Positions 16,940 to 25,159 of a DNA stretch of 64,000 nt are shown here, piece after piece. Source of the stretch: Actinomadura graeca (GTDB taxonomy: Bacteria; Actinomycetota; Actinomycetes; Streptosporangiales; Streptosporangiaceae); contig NZ_CP059572.1 of the NCBI RefSeq assembly GCF_019175365.1, positions 2,914,001 through 2,978,000 of the forward strand, in the 5' to 3' direction. The notes under the pieces were generated by a model. It was not told where the DNA came from, made no database searches, and saw only the letters and a list, made by a program, of their open reading frames with translations. How positions within the stretch are numbered: position 1 is the stretch's first letter; every line of letters begins with the position of its first letter. Position numbers and translations under genes: made by a program.

Positions 16940-18205
16940 GTGGGCGTGGACACCGCGAGCAGCGCCGAACGGGCCGAGGAGCTCCGTAACGCCCTTGTCG
17001 ACACGATCATCGTCGACCACACGGCCAAGGGCCTGAAGATGCCCGCCGTTGTGGAGCGGGCGATGCGGAAGGTTCCCCGCGAGGTGTTCACTCCAGGCGT
17101 CCCGCTCGAAAAGGCGTACGCGAACACCGCGGTCATCACCAGCAGGCGCGGTGAAGAGACCACCGGCTCGGTGTCGGCGCCGTACTTGATCGCGGAAATG
17201 CTCGGTCAGGCGGTCGACGCGCTCGGCGGCCTGGAGGGCCGCGATGTTCTGGAGATCGGGAGCGGCGGCTACAACGCGTCGCTATTACGGGAACTCGTCG
17301 GGTCGGCAGGGTCGGTCACGACCGTCGACATCGACCCCGAGGTGACCGATCGGACGGCCTCCTGCCTTAAGCGGGCAGGTTACAACGACGTCACCATTGT
17401 GTGCGCGGACGCCGAGCACCCGGTCGAACCGGGCCGCCATTACGACCTGATCATCGTCACCGCAGCGGCCTGGGACATCCCGGCGGTGTGGCGTGAACAG
17501 CTCACCCCAGATGGCGTGCTGGTGGTCCCGCTGCGCACATTCGGGATGACCCGGTCGTGGGCGCTGCAACGCTCGGGGAACCGGCTGGCCAGTCACAGCC
17601 ACCGCCAGTGCGGGTTCGTCTCGATGCAGGGCGACGGAGCCCACCGGATGCGGTACGTCGATATCGCCCCTGGTGTCCACCTGCGGCTCGATGAGGGCCG
17701 ACACATGGCCCCAGAGGCGCTGGGTGGCATGGCCGCCGACTTGCTCACCCAGCCCCGCGAGCAGGCATGGGCCGGTGTGAGCCTCCCGCCCCGCACCGTG
17801 CTGTCCGACCTGGATCTGTGGCTGGCCGCCCGCCTCGCCGCCGAGGCGGGTGAGTTCGTGGTTCTGACGGCGCAGGCGGCGGCCGTCGAGTCCGGCATCG
17901 TCGCGCCGTCGTGGCGGTTCGGAGCCCCCGCCATCCTCGATGGGGGCGCGTTCTCCTACCGGTCAGCACTGCGCTGGACCGGCAGATTGTTTGATCTGGG
18001 CGCGATCGCCCACGGGCCCCGCGCCGCTGCGGCGGCCGGGCAGATGGTCGAGCACATGCGTGCGTGGCTGGAGGCCGACGGTCCATCCCCGATTCTGAAC
18101 GTCCTGCCGGCACGCACTCCCGAGGGCGACCTGCCGGGCGGGACCGTCCTGGACAAGCCGCACAGCCGCATGGTTCTGAACTTCCCCACCGTCACCTCTC
18201 GATGA
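16940..18205 (+). CDS. FxLD-system methyltransferase (protein-L-isoaspartate methyltransferase homologue)
   Basis: 421 residues. The N-terminal half is PIMT-like: REVFTPGVP, TGSVSAPYLIAEML and the SAM-binding motif VLEIGSGGYNASLL (from about residue 103). The C-terminal half (about 220-421) has no name I can give beyond being typical of the FxLD methyltransferase family. Related PIMT-like enzymes in lanthipeptide clusters methylate an Asp side chain of the modified peptide, leading to an imide or isoaspartate; that this enzyme does so is inferred. The GTG at 16940 lies four bases after GGAGG; an ATG at 16883 extends the frame but has no binding site. The precursor gene starts 16 bases downstream. 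Confidence 0.88.
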   Translation: MGVDTASSAERAEELRNALVDTIIVDHTAKGLKMPAVVERAMRKVPREVFTPGVPLEKAYANTAVITSRRGEETTGSVSAPYLIAEMLGQAVDALGGLEGRDVLEIGSGGYNASLLRELVGSAGSVTTVDIDPEVTDRTASCLKRAGYNDVTIVCADAEHPVEPGRHYDLIIVTAAAWDIPAVWREQLTPDGVLVVPLRTFGMTRSWALQRSGNRLASHSHRQCGFVSMQGDGAHRMRYVDIAPGVHLRLDEGRHMAPEALGGMAADLLTQPREQAWAGVSLPPRTVLSDLDLWLAARLAAEAGEFVVLTAQAAAVESGIVAPSWRFGAPAILDGGAFSYRSALRWTGRLFDLGAIAHGPRAAAAAGQMVEHMRAWLEADGPSPILNVLPARTPEGDLPGGTVLDKPHSRMVLNFPTVTSR

Positions 18206-18221
18206 GAAGGGAAAGCCCCTG

Positions 18222-18383
18222 ATGGAGCACGATGAGCAGTACCAGCTGAACGTCCGTCTGGTCGACTCTGGGGACACCATGAGCGGCCACGCCACCAGCA
18301 CCGATGACGATTGCGGCTCAGGCAACACCGGCTCGGACGCCTGCACCACCAACGCCGACGAGGTCGACACGTACAGGCGCTGA
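18222..18383 (+). CDS. FxLD-family lanthipeptide precursor
   Basis: 53 residues. The leader holds YQLNVRLVDSG (residues 7-17), matching the FxLD block (FxLDVRVV) with F to Y and D to N. The tail has DDDCGS (28-33), GSDAC (37-41) and a run TTNADEVDTYRR. Cysteines are at 31 and 41 only; I remember family members as having the pattern DDGCGSTC-SAC with three. Ser/Thr partners for (methyl)lanthionine rings include S25, S27, T26, S33, T36 and S38 (N-terminal to a Cys) plus T42, T43. Aspartates 28-30 and 39 are possible methyltransferase targets. The start ATG has AAGGGAAAG about eight bases upstream. It sits between the methyltransferase and LanB genes, the expected place. Confidence 0.85.
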   Translation: MEHDEQYQLNVRLVDSGDTMSGHATSTDDDCGSGNTGSDACTTNADEVDTYRR

Positions 18384-18432
18384 CGCCCGACTCACCCTGG
18401 CGGGGCTTGCTACCCGCGGCCTCGCGTGCTGA

Positions 18433-18449
18433 GGGCCGGGTCCCGGCCT
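18433..18449 (+). terminator. Small stem-loop between precursor and LanB genes
   Basis: GGCCG and CGGCC flank GGTCC (18434-18448). In lanthipeptide operons a hairpin after the precursor often partly stops transcription so that precursor mRNA exceeds enzyme mRNA. This one is short, so the role is tentative. Confidence 0.35.
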
Positions 18450-18492
18450 GTCGCACGGCTGCCCTTCCAACCTTCGGTACGGTGAGCGACCC

Positions 18493-21288
18493 GTGTTCCA
18501 CGCGGCGGACGTGGCCTTCATCAGGGCCGCCGCCTACTCCGATGATCTGGTCTTGCCCGCTTGGCCTGACCTGTCCGCCGACCGGCCCGGACAGTGGCTG
18601 GAGTGGCTGCGGGAGGCGTGGACGCTGCCGGGGTTCGCGACGACCGTCACAGTTGCCGCTCCCGAGTTCGCGGCCCAGATCACGCGCGCTCTGGCTGGCG
18701 AACCGGTCAGGACACGCCGGCTGCGGCGCCTGGTGGAGGCCACGGTCCGTTACCTGCTGAGGTGGACGACCCGGGCGACCCCGTTCGGGTATTTCGCCGG
18801 TGTGGCGCCCGTCGAGCTCGGCTCACGCGCGTCGGTCCGCTGGAGCGGGCGGCATCATGCCGTGACCCGTCCCGACGACGGTTTCATCGCCGAGCGAACC
18901 GCGCTGGCCGAGCGGACACTACCGGTGCTGCGCACGGTCGCGGTGATGACGAACTCCCTCGGATACGCCCGTGGTGGCAGGTGGGTGCTGCCGTGCGCCC
19001 GCACCGAGCACGACAGGCTGTGGGACGTTGAGATCGAGTTGACCGCTCCGGTGCGAACGGCGGTCGAGACGGCCGTCTCCGCGATCCCGTTCGGGGACCT
19101 GACCGCCAGGGTCGCCGACACTCTGCCAGGCGGTATGGCCGAGGCCGAGCGGCTACTGGCCGCACTGGTGGACGCCGGGGTGCTGCTATCGGCGATCCGG
19201 GCGCCGATGACCGTGACCGACCCGTCCGCGCATCTGAGCCGCCACATGGATCTGCCCGACCCTGGCGACCGGATCGCGGTCGACCTGCGTGTCGGCTGCT
19301 CGGCGACCCTGCCTCCCGCGGTGGTGGCCGCAGCCGAGGACGCGGCGGGCGCGCTCACCGCGGTGGCGCCGCGCCTGCCCGGCTGGGCCGCCTACCATCG
19401 CGCGTTCATCGAACGGTGGGGGCCGGGCGCAGCCGTGCCGCTGGGCGAAGTGGTGACGATCCTCGGGTTTCCCGCCGGGTACCGGGGCTCACATCATCGT
19501 GCCTCCGCGGATTTCACGTCCCGCGACGCGCTCCTCGCCGACCTCGCCCAGCGATCGGCGTTAGGCGGCTGCACAGAGGTCGTCCTCGATGACGATCTGA
19601 TCGCGTCGCTGCGCGGCGACGACGACCGGCCACCGATCCCCCACACCGAACTCCGCTTCACCCTCGCCGCCCGCACGCTCCACGACCTGGACCGGGGCGC
19701 GTTCATCTTGACCGTGGTGAGCGGTGCCCGCCACGCCGGCGTCTCGGCCGCCCGGTTCCTGCACCTGCTTACTTCAGAGGAGTTGGAGCGCTTCCGCGAT
19801 GTCTACGCGGACCTGCCCACCGCCATGGCCGGCGCGGACACCGTCCAACTGTCGGGACCTCCGCTCAGAGCCCGCCTGGCCACCGTCGCCCGCGCGCCCG
19901 AGCTGCTCCCCGTCCTGCCCGTCGGGGACTTCCACCCCGATCCGCCCTTGACCCTCGCAGACCTGGCAGTGGCCGGTGACGGGCAGCGGCTGTGGCTGGT
20001 ATCCCGCATCACCGGCCGACCGGTCGAACCGTTGCTGCTCAATTGCGTGCGGCTGCCGAACGCCCAGCAGCCCCTGGTCCGATTCCTGACCGAGATCTGG
20101 ACGGCGTGGACCGCCCCGTGCGCCCGGTTCGATTGGGGGCACGCGAGCGGCTTGCCCTTCCTCCCGAGGATCCGGCGGGGCCGCTCAGTCCTGCACCCGG
20201 CCCGCTGGGCCGTCTCCAAGGCCGAGTTGCCCGGCCGCGCCGCGCCGTGGCCGCACTGGCGGGCCGCGTGGCAGCGGTACCGCGAACGGCATGAGGTGCC
20301 GCGCGAGGTGCTGATCAGTCAGAGCCGGGGATTCGACGACATGCGGCTACGTCTGGATCTGGACGAGCCCGCCCACCTGGCGGTACTGCGCGGCCACCTT
20401 CACCGGCACCGTGGCGCCGCCCTCACCGAGGCCGCCGCATCGTCCGGCTGGATCGGCGGCAGACCGGCCGAGCTCCTGCTCACCCTCACCTCGACGCCGC
20501 CGGGCCCGCGGCGACCCGCCCGGCCCGCCCGTCCCGTCAGCACCCTCCAGCACCGTCCCGGACGGTCGCGGTGGCTGGACGCCCGGCTCTTCGGCCGATC
20601 CCAGGCCGTCCTCACCGACATCCTCGCCCGTCTCCCGGAACTCCCCGCAGGCTGGTGGTTCTTGCGCTACCCCGACCCGGCACCCCACCTACGCCTCCGG
20701 ATACCGCTGTGCGACACGAGCCGATTCGCGGGCACCGCCCAGGACCTCGCCCTCTGGGCCGATCAGCTGCACCACGACGGATTGATGGCCGACTATGCCC
20801 TGGCCACCTACCGGCCTGAGACCCGCCACGGAACCGGCCCGACCCTGACCGCGGCCGAAGCGGTCTTCGCCGCCGACTCCCGCGCCGTCCTCGGGCGGCT
20901 GGCGGGTGATCGGGAGGCCGCCACAGCCGCTGGGATGATCGCTATCGCTCAGGGGTTCACCGGCGGCGACGGCGCGCAGTGGCTCGTCGATCACGTGCCG
21001 CACCGCACCGGGTCACGCTTGGATCCAGCCCAGCTCGCCCGCATCCGCGCCTACCCAGACCACGACGCGGAGTTAGCGGGGACGCTGGCCACCTACCGAG
21101 CGCTCGCCCACTGCGACGGACTGGACACCGACCAAATCCTGGCCGACCTGCTGCACCTGCACCACGCCCGGATGATCGGCATCGACACCTCGTCCGAATG
21201 GCACTGCCTCCGGCTGGCCCGCGCCATCGCCAACAGCGACCGCCACACCGGACGCCGCGACCGAGGCTCCACAAGCAGGGCGTTATGA
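18493..21288 (+). CDS. Lantibiotic dehydratase LanB, full length
   Basis: 931 residues. The N-terminal two thirds is the glutamylation domain, with the conserved RATPFGYFAGV (about 93-103); the last ~260 residues form the elimination domain, recognisable from AGWWFLRYPDPAPHLRLRI (about 718-736). Class I LanB enzymes load glutamate from Glu-tRNA onto Ser/Thr of the precursor and eliminate it to give dehydroalanine or dehydrobutyrine. Both activities seem present in one chain. The GTG at 18493 is the first start of the frame; no clear Shine-Dalgarno, but TACGGT (18478-18483) could be a -10 for a short-leader transcript. Its stop overlaps the LanC start (ATGA). Confidence 0.92.
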   Translation: MFHAADVAFIRAAAYSDDLVLPAWPDLSADRPGQWLEWLREAWTLPGFATTVTVAAPEFAAQITRALAGEPVRTRRLRRLVEATVRYLLRWTTRATPFGYFAGVAPVELGSRASVRWSGRHHAVTRPDDGFIAERTALAERTLPVLRTVAVMTNSLGYARGGRWVLPCARTEHDRLWDVEIELTAPVRTAVETAVSAIPFGDLTARVADTLPGGMAEAERLLAALVDAGVLLSAIRAPMTVTDPSAHLSRHMDLPDPGDRIAVDLRVGCSATLPPAVVAAAEDAAGALTAVAPRLPGWAAYHRAFIERWGPGAAVPLGEVVTILGFPAGYRGSHHRASADFTSRDALLADLAQRSALGGCTEVVLDDDLIASLRGDDDRPPIPHTELRFTLAARTLHDLDRGAFILTVVSGARHAGVSAARFLHLLTSEELERFRDVYADLPTAMAGADTVQLSGPPLRARLATVARAPELLPVLPVGDFHPDPPLTLADLAVAGDGQRLWLVSRITGRPVEPLLLNCVRLPNAQQPLVRFLTEIWTAWTAPCARFDWGHASGLPFLPRIRRGRSVLHPARWAVSKAELPGRAAPWPHWRAAWQRYRERHEVPREVLISQSRGFDDMRLRLDLDEPAHLAVLRGHLHRHRGAALTEAAASSGWIGGRPAELLLTLTSTPPGPRRPARPARPVSTLQHRPGRSRWLDARLFGRSQAVLTDILARLPELPAGWWFLRYPDPAPHLRLRIPLCDTSRFAGTAQDLALWADQLHHDGLMADYALATYRPETRHGTGPTLTAAEAVFAADSRAVLGRLAGDREAATAAGMIAIAQGFTGGDGAQWLVDHVPHRTGSRLDPAQLARIRAYPDHDAELAGTLATYRALAHCDGLDTDQILADLLHLHHARMIGIDTSSEWHCLRLARAIANSDRHTGRRDRGSTSRAL

Positions 21289-22361
21289 GCAGAGGGCAGA
21301 ACCTTGCCGACGGAGCCGCCGGCATCGCCCTCCTCCACCTGGAAACCGGCGACTGGGAAGCCGCGTACGCAGCACTGCAGGAGGCGGCCTCCGAAGGCGT
21401 GAGCATCGCCGCCGGAGCCAGCCTCTACTACGGCGCGCCCGCCCTCGCGTTCGTTCTCGCCGCGTCCGACCAGGCAGGCCTCGCCCACGCCAAGGCCGTC
21501 ACCGCCGCAGGGACCGCGACGGTGACGCGCCGTCGCCTGGAAGCCGCCCACCGGCGCATCGACCAACGCCGGCGCCCCGTCTACGCCGAATTCGATCTCA
21601 TCCGCGGGCTGACCGGACTCGGCGTCGCCCTTCGCCGCATCGGCGCTCTCGGCCTGCTCGGTGAGGTGCTGGCCTACCTGGTCCGGCTCACCGAGCCGCT
21701 CGACGGGCTCCCCGGCTGGTGGTGCCCGACCGGCCCCGAATACGCCAAGCCCGGTCCCGCCGGAGGCCACGGCAACCACGGGATGGCTCACGGTATCGCC
21801 GGGCCCCTCGCGCTGATGGCACTGACGATGAGCGATGGCGTCCAAGCCGACGGACAGCCAGCGGCCCTCGTCCGCATCTGCCAGTGGCTTGATCACTGGG
21901 AACGTCAGACCGACCGCGGCCACGCGTGGTGGCCGGAGATCATCACGCTGGACGAGTTACATCGGGGCACCACCCGGCAACAGGGCCCCTTGCGGCCGTC
22001 GTGGTGCTACGGCACTCCAGGCATCGCCCGAGCCCAGCAACTCGCCGCCCGCGCCCTCGGCGATACCGCGCGCCGGCTCAAGGCCGAAGCGGCATTCGCG
22101 GCGTGCGTGAACGACCCCGGGCAGTTGGCCCGCCTCACCTGCCGCGGCCTCTGCCACGGAACAGGTGGGCTCGTGGCGATCGCACGGCGAATCGTCGCCG
22201 ACGCACGCACGCCGATCCCCCTCTCCCCACTGCTGAACCTGCACCGGCAAACCACCCCCGCACCCGACGAGGCACCCGGTTTCCTCGACGGGACGGCCGG
22301 AGCCGAGGTGACCGTCGCGGGAAACACGACCTCCTGGGACGCCTGCCTCCTGCTGTGCTGA
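21285..22361 (+). CDS. Lanthionine synthetase C-family cyclase
   Basis: 358 residues, somewhat short for LanC (about 400). All zinc ligands are visible: C241 in WCYGTPG, C290 and H291 in LCHGTGG, with the catalytic-site histidine at about 169 in GNHGMAHG. LanC joins Cys thiols to dehydrated residues to form the thioether rings. ATG 21285 overlaps the LanB stop, so the two are translated together. The first ~45 residues that usually precede GASLYYG are compressed, which explains the short length. Confidence 0.93.
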   Translation: MSRGQNLADGAAGIALLHLETGDWEAAYAALQEAASEGVSIAAGASLYYGAPALAFVLAASDQAGLAHAKAVTAAGTATVTRRRLEAAHRRIDQRRRPVYAEFDLIRGLTGLGVALRRIGALGLLGEVLAYLVRLTEPLDGLPGWWCPTGPEYAKPGPAGGHGNHGMAHGIAGPLALMALTMSDGVQADGQPAALVRICQWLDHWERQTDRGHAWWPEIITLDELHRGTTRQQGPLRPSWCYGTPGIARAQQLAARALGDTARRLKAEAAFAACVNDPGQLARLTCRGLCHGTGGLVAIARRIVADARTPIPLSPLLNLHRQTTPAPDEAPGFLDGTAGAEVTVAGNTTSWDACLLLC

Positions 22362-22375
22362 CGAAGGGCCAGATC

Positions 22376-23146
22376 ATGGACGAGATCCCCTGCGAACGCT
22401 CTTCCTGGAACCAGGTGAACATCGCCTTCCCCGGCAAGGACGCCCGTGAGCGTGAACGGCAGGCCGCCGCCCACCTGGCGCGGATCCTTCCCGCCGCCGA
22501 GGCCGATGGCCTCATCACCTCGTGGTTCTTCGTCCGCAAGGACCGCTGGCGCGTCCGCTACCTTCCCGCAGAACCCGGCGACCGCTCGGTCCGTTCTCTG
22601 CTCACCCAGGGCGTCGCTTGGACCAGCGAAATCTACGAGCCCGAAATCCACGCCTTCGGCGGCCCCGCCAGCATGGACAGCACGCACGACCTGTTCCACG
22701 CCGACAGCCGTCACGTCCTCACGTTCCTCAACGGCGCGCCCAGCGACCGCAGAGAACGGTCACTGATCCTGCTCACCGCACTCATGCGGGCCTCGGGCCT
22801 GGAACTCGGTGAGCAAGGCGACGTGTGGGCCCGCATCGCCGAACAACGCTCCGCCCTGCGCGGCGCACCACCAGCCCCCGACACCTGGGCCTCCTTCACC
22901 GACGACGTCCGGCGGCTCCTCCTCGGCAGGCCCCGGCCGGCCGACATCGGAAACGACTGGCTCACCGCATTCGAGAAGACAGGCAGACAACTGAGAGCCC
23001 TGCGAGAAAGCGGCCGGCTCACACGGGGGATCCGCGCTGTGACCACCCTCCACGTGATCTTTCACTGGAACCGGATCGGCATCACCGGCCCCGCACAGGC
23101 GGCACTCGCACAGGCCGCAAAAGAAGCGACCCTCCCCCCTCACTGA
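22376..23146 (+). CDS. Stand-alone thiopeptide-type (SpaB_C) biosynthesis protein
   Basis: 256 residues. It matches the elimination-domain family of dehydratases: WNQVNIAFPG at the start, WFFVRKDRWRVRYLP (about 47-61), then YEPEIHAFGG and MDSTHDLFHADSRHVL. LanB in this operon already has such a domain, so this second copy should have another task, for example help in elimination, a reductase or other tailoring step; related stand-alone proteins have taken on varied roles in other peptide pathways. ATG 22376 follows GAAGGGCC and lies 14 bases after lanC. It is the last gene of the operon. Confidence 0.88.
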   Translation: MDEIPCERSSWNQVNIAFPGKDARERERQAAAHLARILPAAEADGLITSWFFVRKDRWRVRYLPAEPGDRSVRSLLTQGVAWTSEIYEPEIHAFGGPASMDSTHDLFHADSRHVLTFLNGAPSDRRERSLILLTALMRASGLELGEQGDVWARIAEQRSALRGAPPAPDTWASFTDDVRRLLLGRPRPADIGNDWLTAFEKTGRQLRALRESGRLTRGIRAVTTLHVIFHWNRIGITGPAQAALAQAAKEATLPPH

Positions 23147-23164
23147 CCCGCACTTCGATCAGTG
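23141..23164 (+). terminator. Weak hairpin at the end of the lanthipeptide operon
   Basis: CACTGA (23141-23146, overlapping the stop codon) pairs with TCAGTG (23159-23164). The stem is short and there is no T tract. Confidence 0.3.
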
Positions 23165-23201
23165 CCCCACATCATGCTGGCCGGGAGTGAGCTGGCCTAT
23201 G

Positions 23202-23507
23202 TCATGGGGGTGGAGTAGTGCAGCGGGGGCAGGGGGCTCGGCCGCGCATTCCTTCCTGGAGGCTCACGACCTCGCCCGCGCCCAGGCATGCCGGGCACAG
23301 GCCCGACTCGGTGACGGCGGCGTGTTGCCCCAGGGGAGGACGCGGGGCGGCTGGGTCCGGTGGGGCGGGCGGGTCGGTTGTGCCGTCGCGGTTGCCGGTG
23401 CCTTCGCAGTGCCAGCAGCCCACCTCAATCCAGGACGCGCGGCCGGTCATCACCAGCCGCCGGATGCCGCGGCAGTGCTTGCAGGCGGGGGCATCCCAGT
23501 CGTCCAT
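23202..23507 (-). CDS. DnaJ-type zinc-ribbon protein (101 residues)
   Basis: Four CxxC units: CKHCRGIR, CWHCEGTG, CPACLGAG and CPRC, spaced as two zinc sites. This is the layout of a DnaJ cysteine-rich domain without J domain or substrate domain. ATG 23507 follows GAGGGG by eight bases and overlaps the stop of the upstream small ORF (TGATG). Function unknown; it could bind protein or RNA, or act as a chaperone adaptor. It is convergent with the lanthipeptide operon, so it need not belong to it. Confidence 0.6.
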   Translation of the reverse strand: MDDWDAPACKHCRGIRRLVMTGRASWIEVGCWHCEGTGNRDGTTDPPAPPDPAAPRPPLGQHAAVTESGLCPACLGAGEVVSLQEGMRGRAPCPRCTTPPP

Positions 23508-23650
23508 CAGACCGCCCCTCCCCCGCCGCAGGCGGTGCACGTCACCCACGGGCGCTCGACGCGGGCCGTCTCGTTGCTCTGGCCGTTGACCTCGGCGTAG
23601 TGGCCGCCGGCGGCGCATTTGCGGGGACGGCGGTCTCGCTCCTGGGACAC
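23507..23650 (-). CDS. Small zinc-finger-like peptide (47 residues)
   Basis: Begins MSQERDRRPRKCAAGGHY and ends CTACGGGGAV, a further CxxCxGxG unit. Its stop overlaps the start of the 101-residue protein, so both are probably made together. TAGTGT lies seven bases before GTG 23650, fitting a leaderless mRNA. No family recognised. Confidence 0.5.
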   Translation of the reverse strand: MSQERDRRPRKCAAGGHYAEVNGQSNETARVERPWVTCTACGGGGAV

Positions 23651-23657
23651 GGAAGCG

Positions 23658-23663
23658 ACACTA
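23658..23663 (-). promoter_or_regulatory. -10 of a probable leaderless promoter
   Basis: Minus-strand TAGTGT, seven bases before GTG 23650. Confidence 0.4.
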
Positions 23664-24032
23664 AGGGGCAAGGGCGGACGCGGCCATGGCCTGGTGGTGA
23701 CGCTGCGCTGCCTTCGACAGGTCACTGACGAGCCTTTCGCCGTTCACAGCACCGCGCAGCACCGGGGCGGGGCTCATCCGGGGTACTTCGTCACTTCGAA
23801 TCGGATGGTCCCGCGCGATGCTGCGCGATGTCGTTCGGGCTGCTCAGGGGCCCGTGCCGTGGTGTCTTGGTTCCCTCCATGCGTCGAAGAGCCCCTTCGG
23901 TGGAGCCGCCCGGGTCTGATGGTCGGCCAAAGCCGCCTCCTCGCTGGGCTTGACGTCAGGGTCACTTCGGACACTAGCCATGTAAGGCGATATAGGCGCC
24001 CAAATAGCATCAAAGGTGTTGTCAATCGTGTC
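23664..24032. other. About 370 bases without a supported gene
   Basis: Mixed base composition; a leftward frame at 23774-24025 has no binding site and no family. The right part is A/T-richer (ATATAGG, AAATAGC). It may mark the right edge of the accessory block, but I see no integrase, direct repeat or tRNA here. Confidence 0.4.
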
Positions 24033-24593
24033 CTACTCGTCGGAGACGAGGCGGAGGCGGACGACCGCCGGGACCTCTTCGCGTTCCAGGGCGGTGCACA
24101 GGCGGCGGAGCGCCTCGTCCGTGATGCGGTGCCGCAGGTCGGAGAGGTCGGCGTGGCGGCCGTAGGCGACGTTCAGGCGCAGCCTCGGCCTTCCGGACGT
24201 GCCGAGCAGGCGCGCGCGGACGTTCCGGACGCCCGGGTAGTCCCCGATCTCCGCCTCCAGCGCGTCGGTCACCGCCTTGGCCGGGAGGCGCGTGCCGCCT
24301 TCGCGGGGTTCCGGTTCCAGCCGGAGGGCGTGCAGCCTGGACGAACGTGCCTGGGCCAGCAGCCAGGCGAGCCCCAGCAGGGCGAGCACGACGGCCGCGG
24401 CCGTCACGGCGGGCCAGAACCACGAGTGGTCGCCCGCGTAGTCGCGCACCCGGTCGCTGAGCACCGCGGACGACGCCCGGCGGTCGCCGAAGGCGCCGAG
24501 GCCGCGTGCGAGCGCCGCGGCGCCCGGGAGTGCCAGGAGCAGGCCGAAGAGGATCAGGCCGGTCCGGTTGAGGTGGGCGGGACGGCGGTCCAT
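24033..24593 (-). CDS. AmaP-like alkaline shock response membrane anchor protein
   Basis: 186 residues. Two membrane helices (about 10-30 and 61-80), the second followed by a cytoplasmic domain with EIGDYPGVRNVRARLLG and a C-terminal VRLRLVSDE. This matches the actinobacterial AmaP family that tethers Asp23-type proteins to the membrane. Its ATG overlaps the stop of the previous gene, and it is the last of six coupled leftward genes. Confidence 0.75.
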   Translation of the reverse strand: MDRRPAHLNRTGLILFGLLLALPGAAALARGLGAFGDRRASSAVLSDRVRDYAGDHSWFWPAVTAAAVVLALLGLAWLLAQARSSRLHALRLEPEPREGGTRLPAKAVTDALEAEIGDYPGVRNVRARLLGTSGRPRLRLNVAYGRHADLSDLRHRITDEALRRLCTALEREEVPAVVRLRLVSDE

Positions 24594-25159
24594 CAGCCCT
24601 CCCGCAGCTTGACCCGCACCGACACCGAGCGGTCGGGCACCGGCCGGAGCCGGTCGAGGCGTTCGCCGACGGCCGCGCCGACGCGGCCGCCGAGGTCCGC
24701 GGACTCGCGGACGGGCGTCTCGGCGACCACCCGCACGCGGCGGCGGCGCAGCTTCACCCGGCGCACGCCGGACACGCCCGGGGCGTCCCCGGCGGCCGAG
24801 GCGACGGCGCCCTTCAGGCCGCGCCGGGTCACGCCCATCAGCAGCGACGGGTCGTCGCCGTGCAGCGGGACGACGCGGGTCCGGCCCGGCAGCAGCCCGG
24901 CCAGCAGGAACAGCAGCCCGAGCAGCGTGAGCCCGGCGGCGGCCGCGAGGAAGGCGGTGTCCTCCCAGGCGGTGTCCTCCGCCCAGTCCCGGACCCTCCC
25001 GTAGGGGACGATGTGCGCCGGGCTCCCGGCCCACGCGGAGACGATCTCGATGGCGGTGATCACACCGGCGGCGGTCAGCAGCAGCGCGGCGATCAGCGCG
25101 GGCCACACCCTGCGGGGGCGGAACGCGTGCCGCGCCGCCCGGTCGGCCCGCGCGATCAC
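24593..25159 (-). CDS. DUF6286-type membrane protein of the Asp23 operon
   Basis: 188 residues. Two membrane helices (about 19-43 and 69-91) around a short extracytoplasmic loop, then a basic cytoplasmic domain ending VPDRSVSVRVKLREG. It resembles the 31699-32313 protein and is distantly like AmaP. GTG 25159 overlaps the Asp23 stop (GTGA). Probably a membrane partner of the Asp23 proteins. Confidence 0.7.
   Translation of the reverse strand: MIARADRAARHAFRPRRVWPALIAALLLTAAGVITAIEIVSAWAGSPAHIVPYGRVRDWAEDTAWEDTAFLAAAAGLTLLGLLFLLAGLLPGRTRVVPLHGDDPSLLMGVTRRGLKGAVASAAGDAPGVSGVRRVKLRRRRVRVVAETPVRESADLGGRVGAAVGERLDRLRPVPDRSVSVRVKLREG

Noticed and set aside
23774..24025. Leftward 83-codon frame
   Set aside because: No ribosome binding site, no recognisable family and weak codon bias.
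9100..24032. Accessory block as a defined genomic island
   Set aside because: No integrase, flanking direct repeats or tRNA at its borders could be found, so only atypical content supports transfer.
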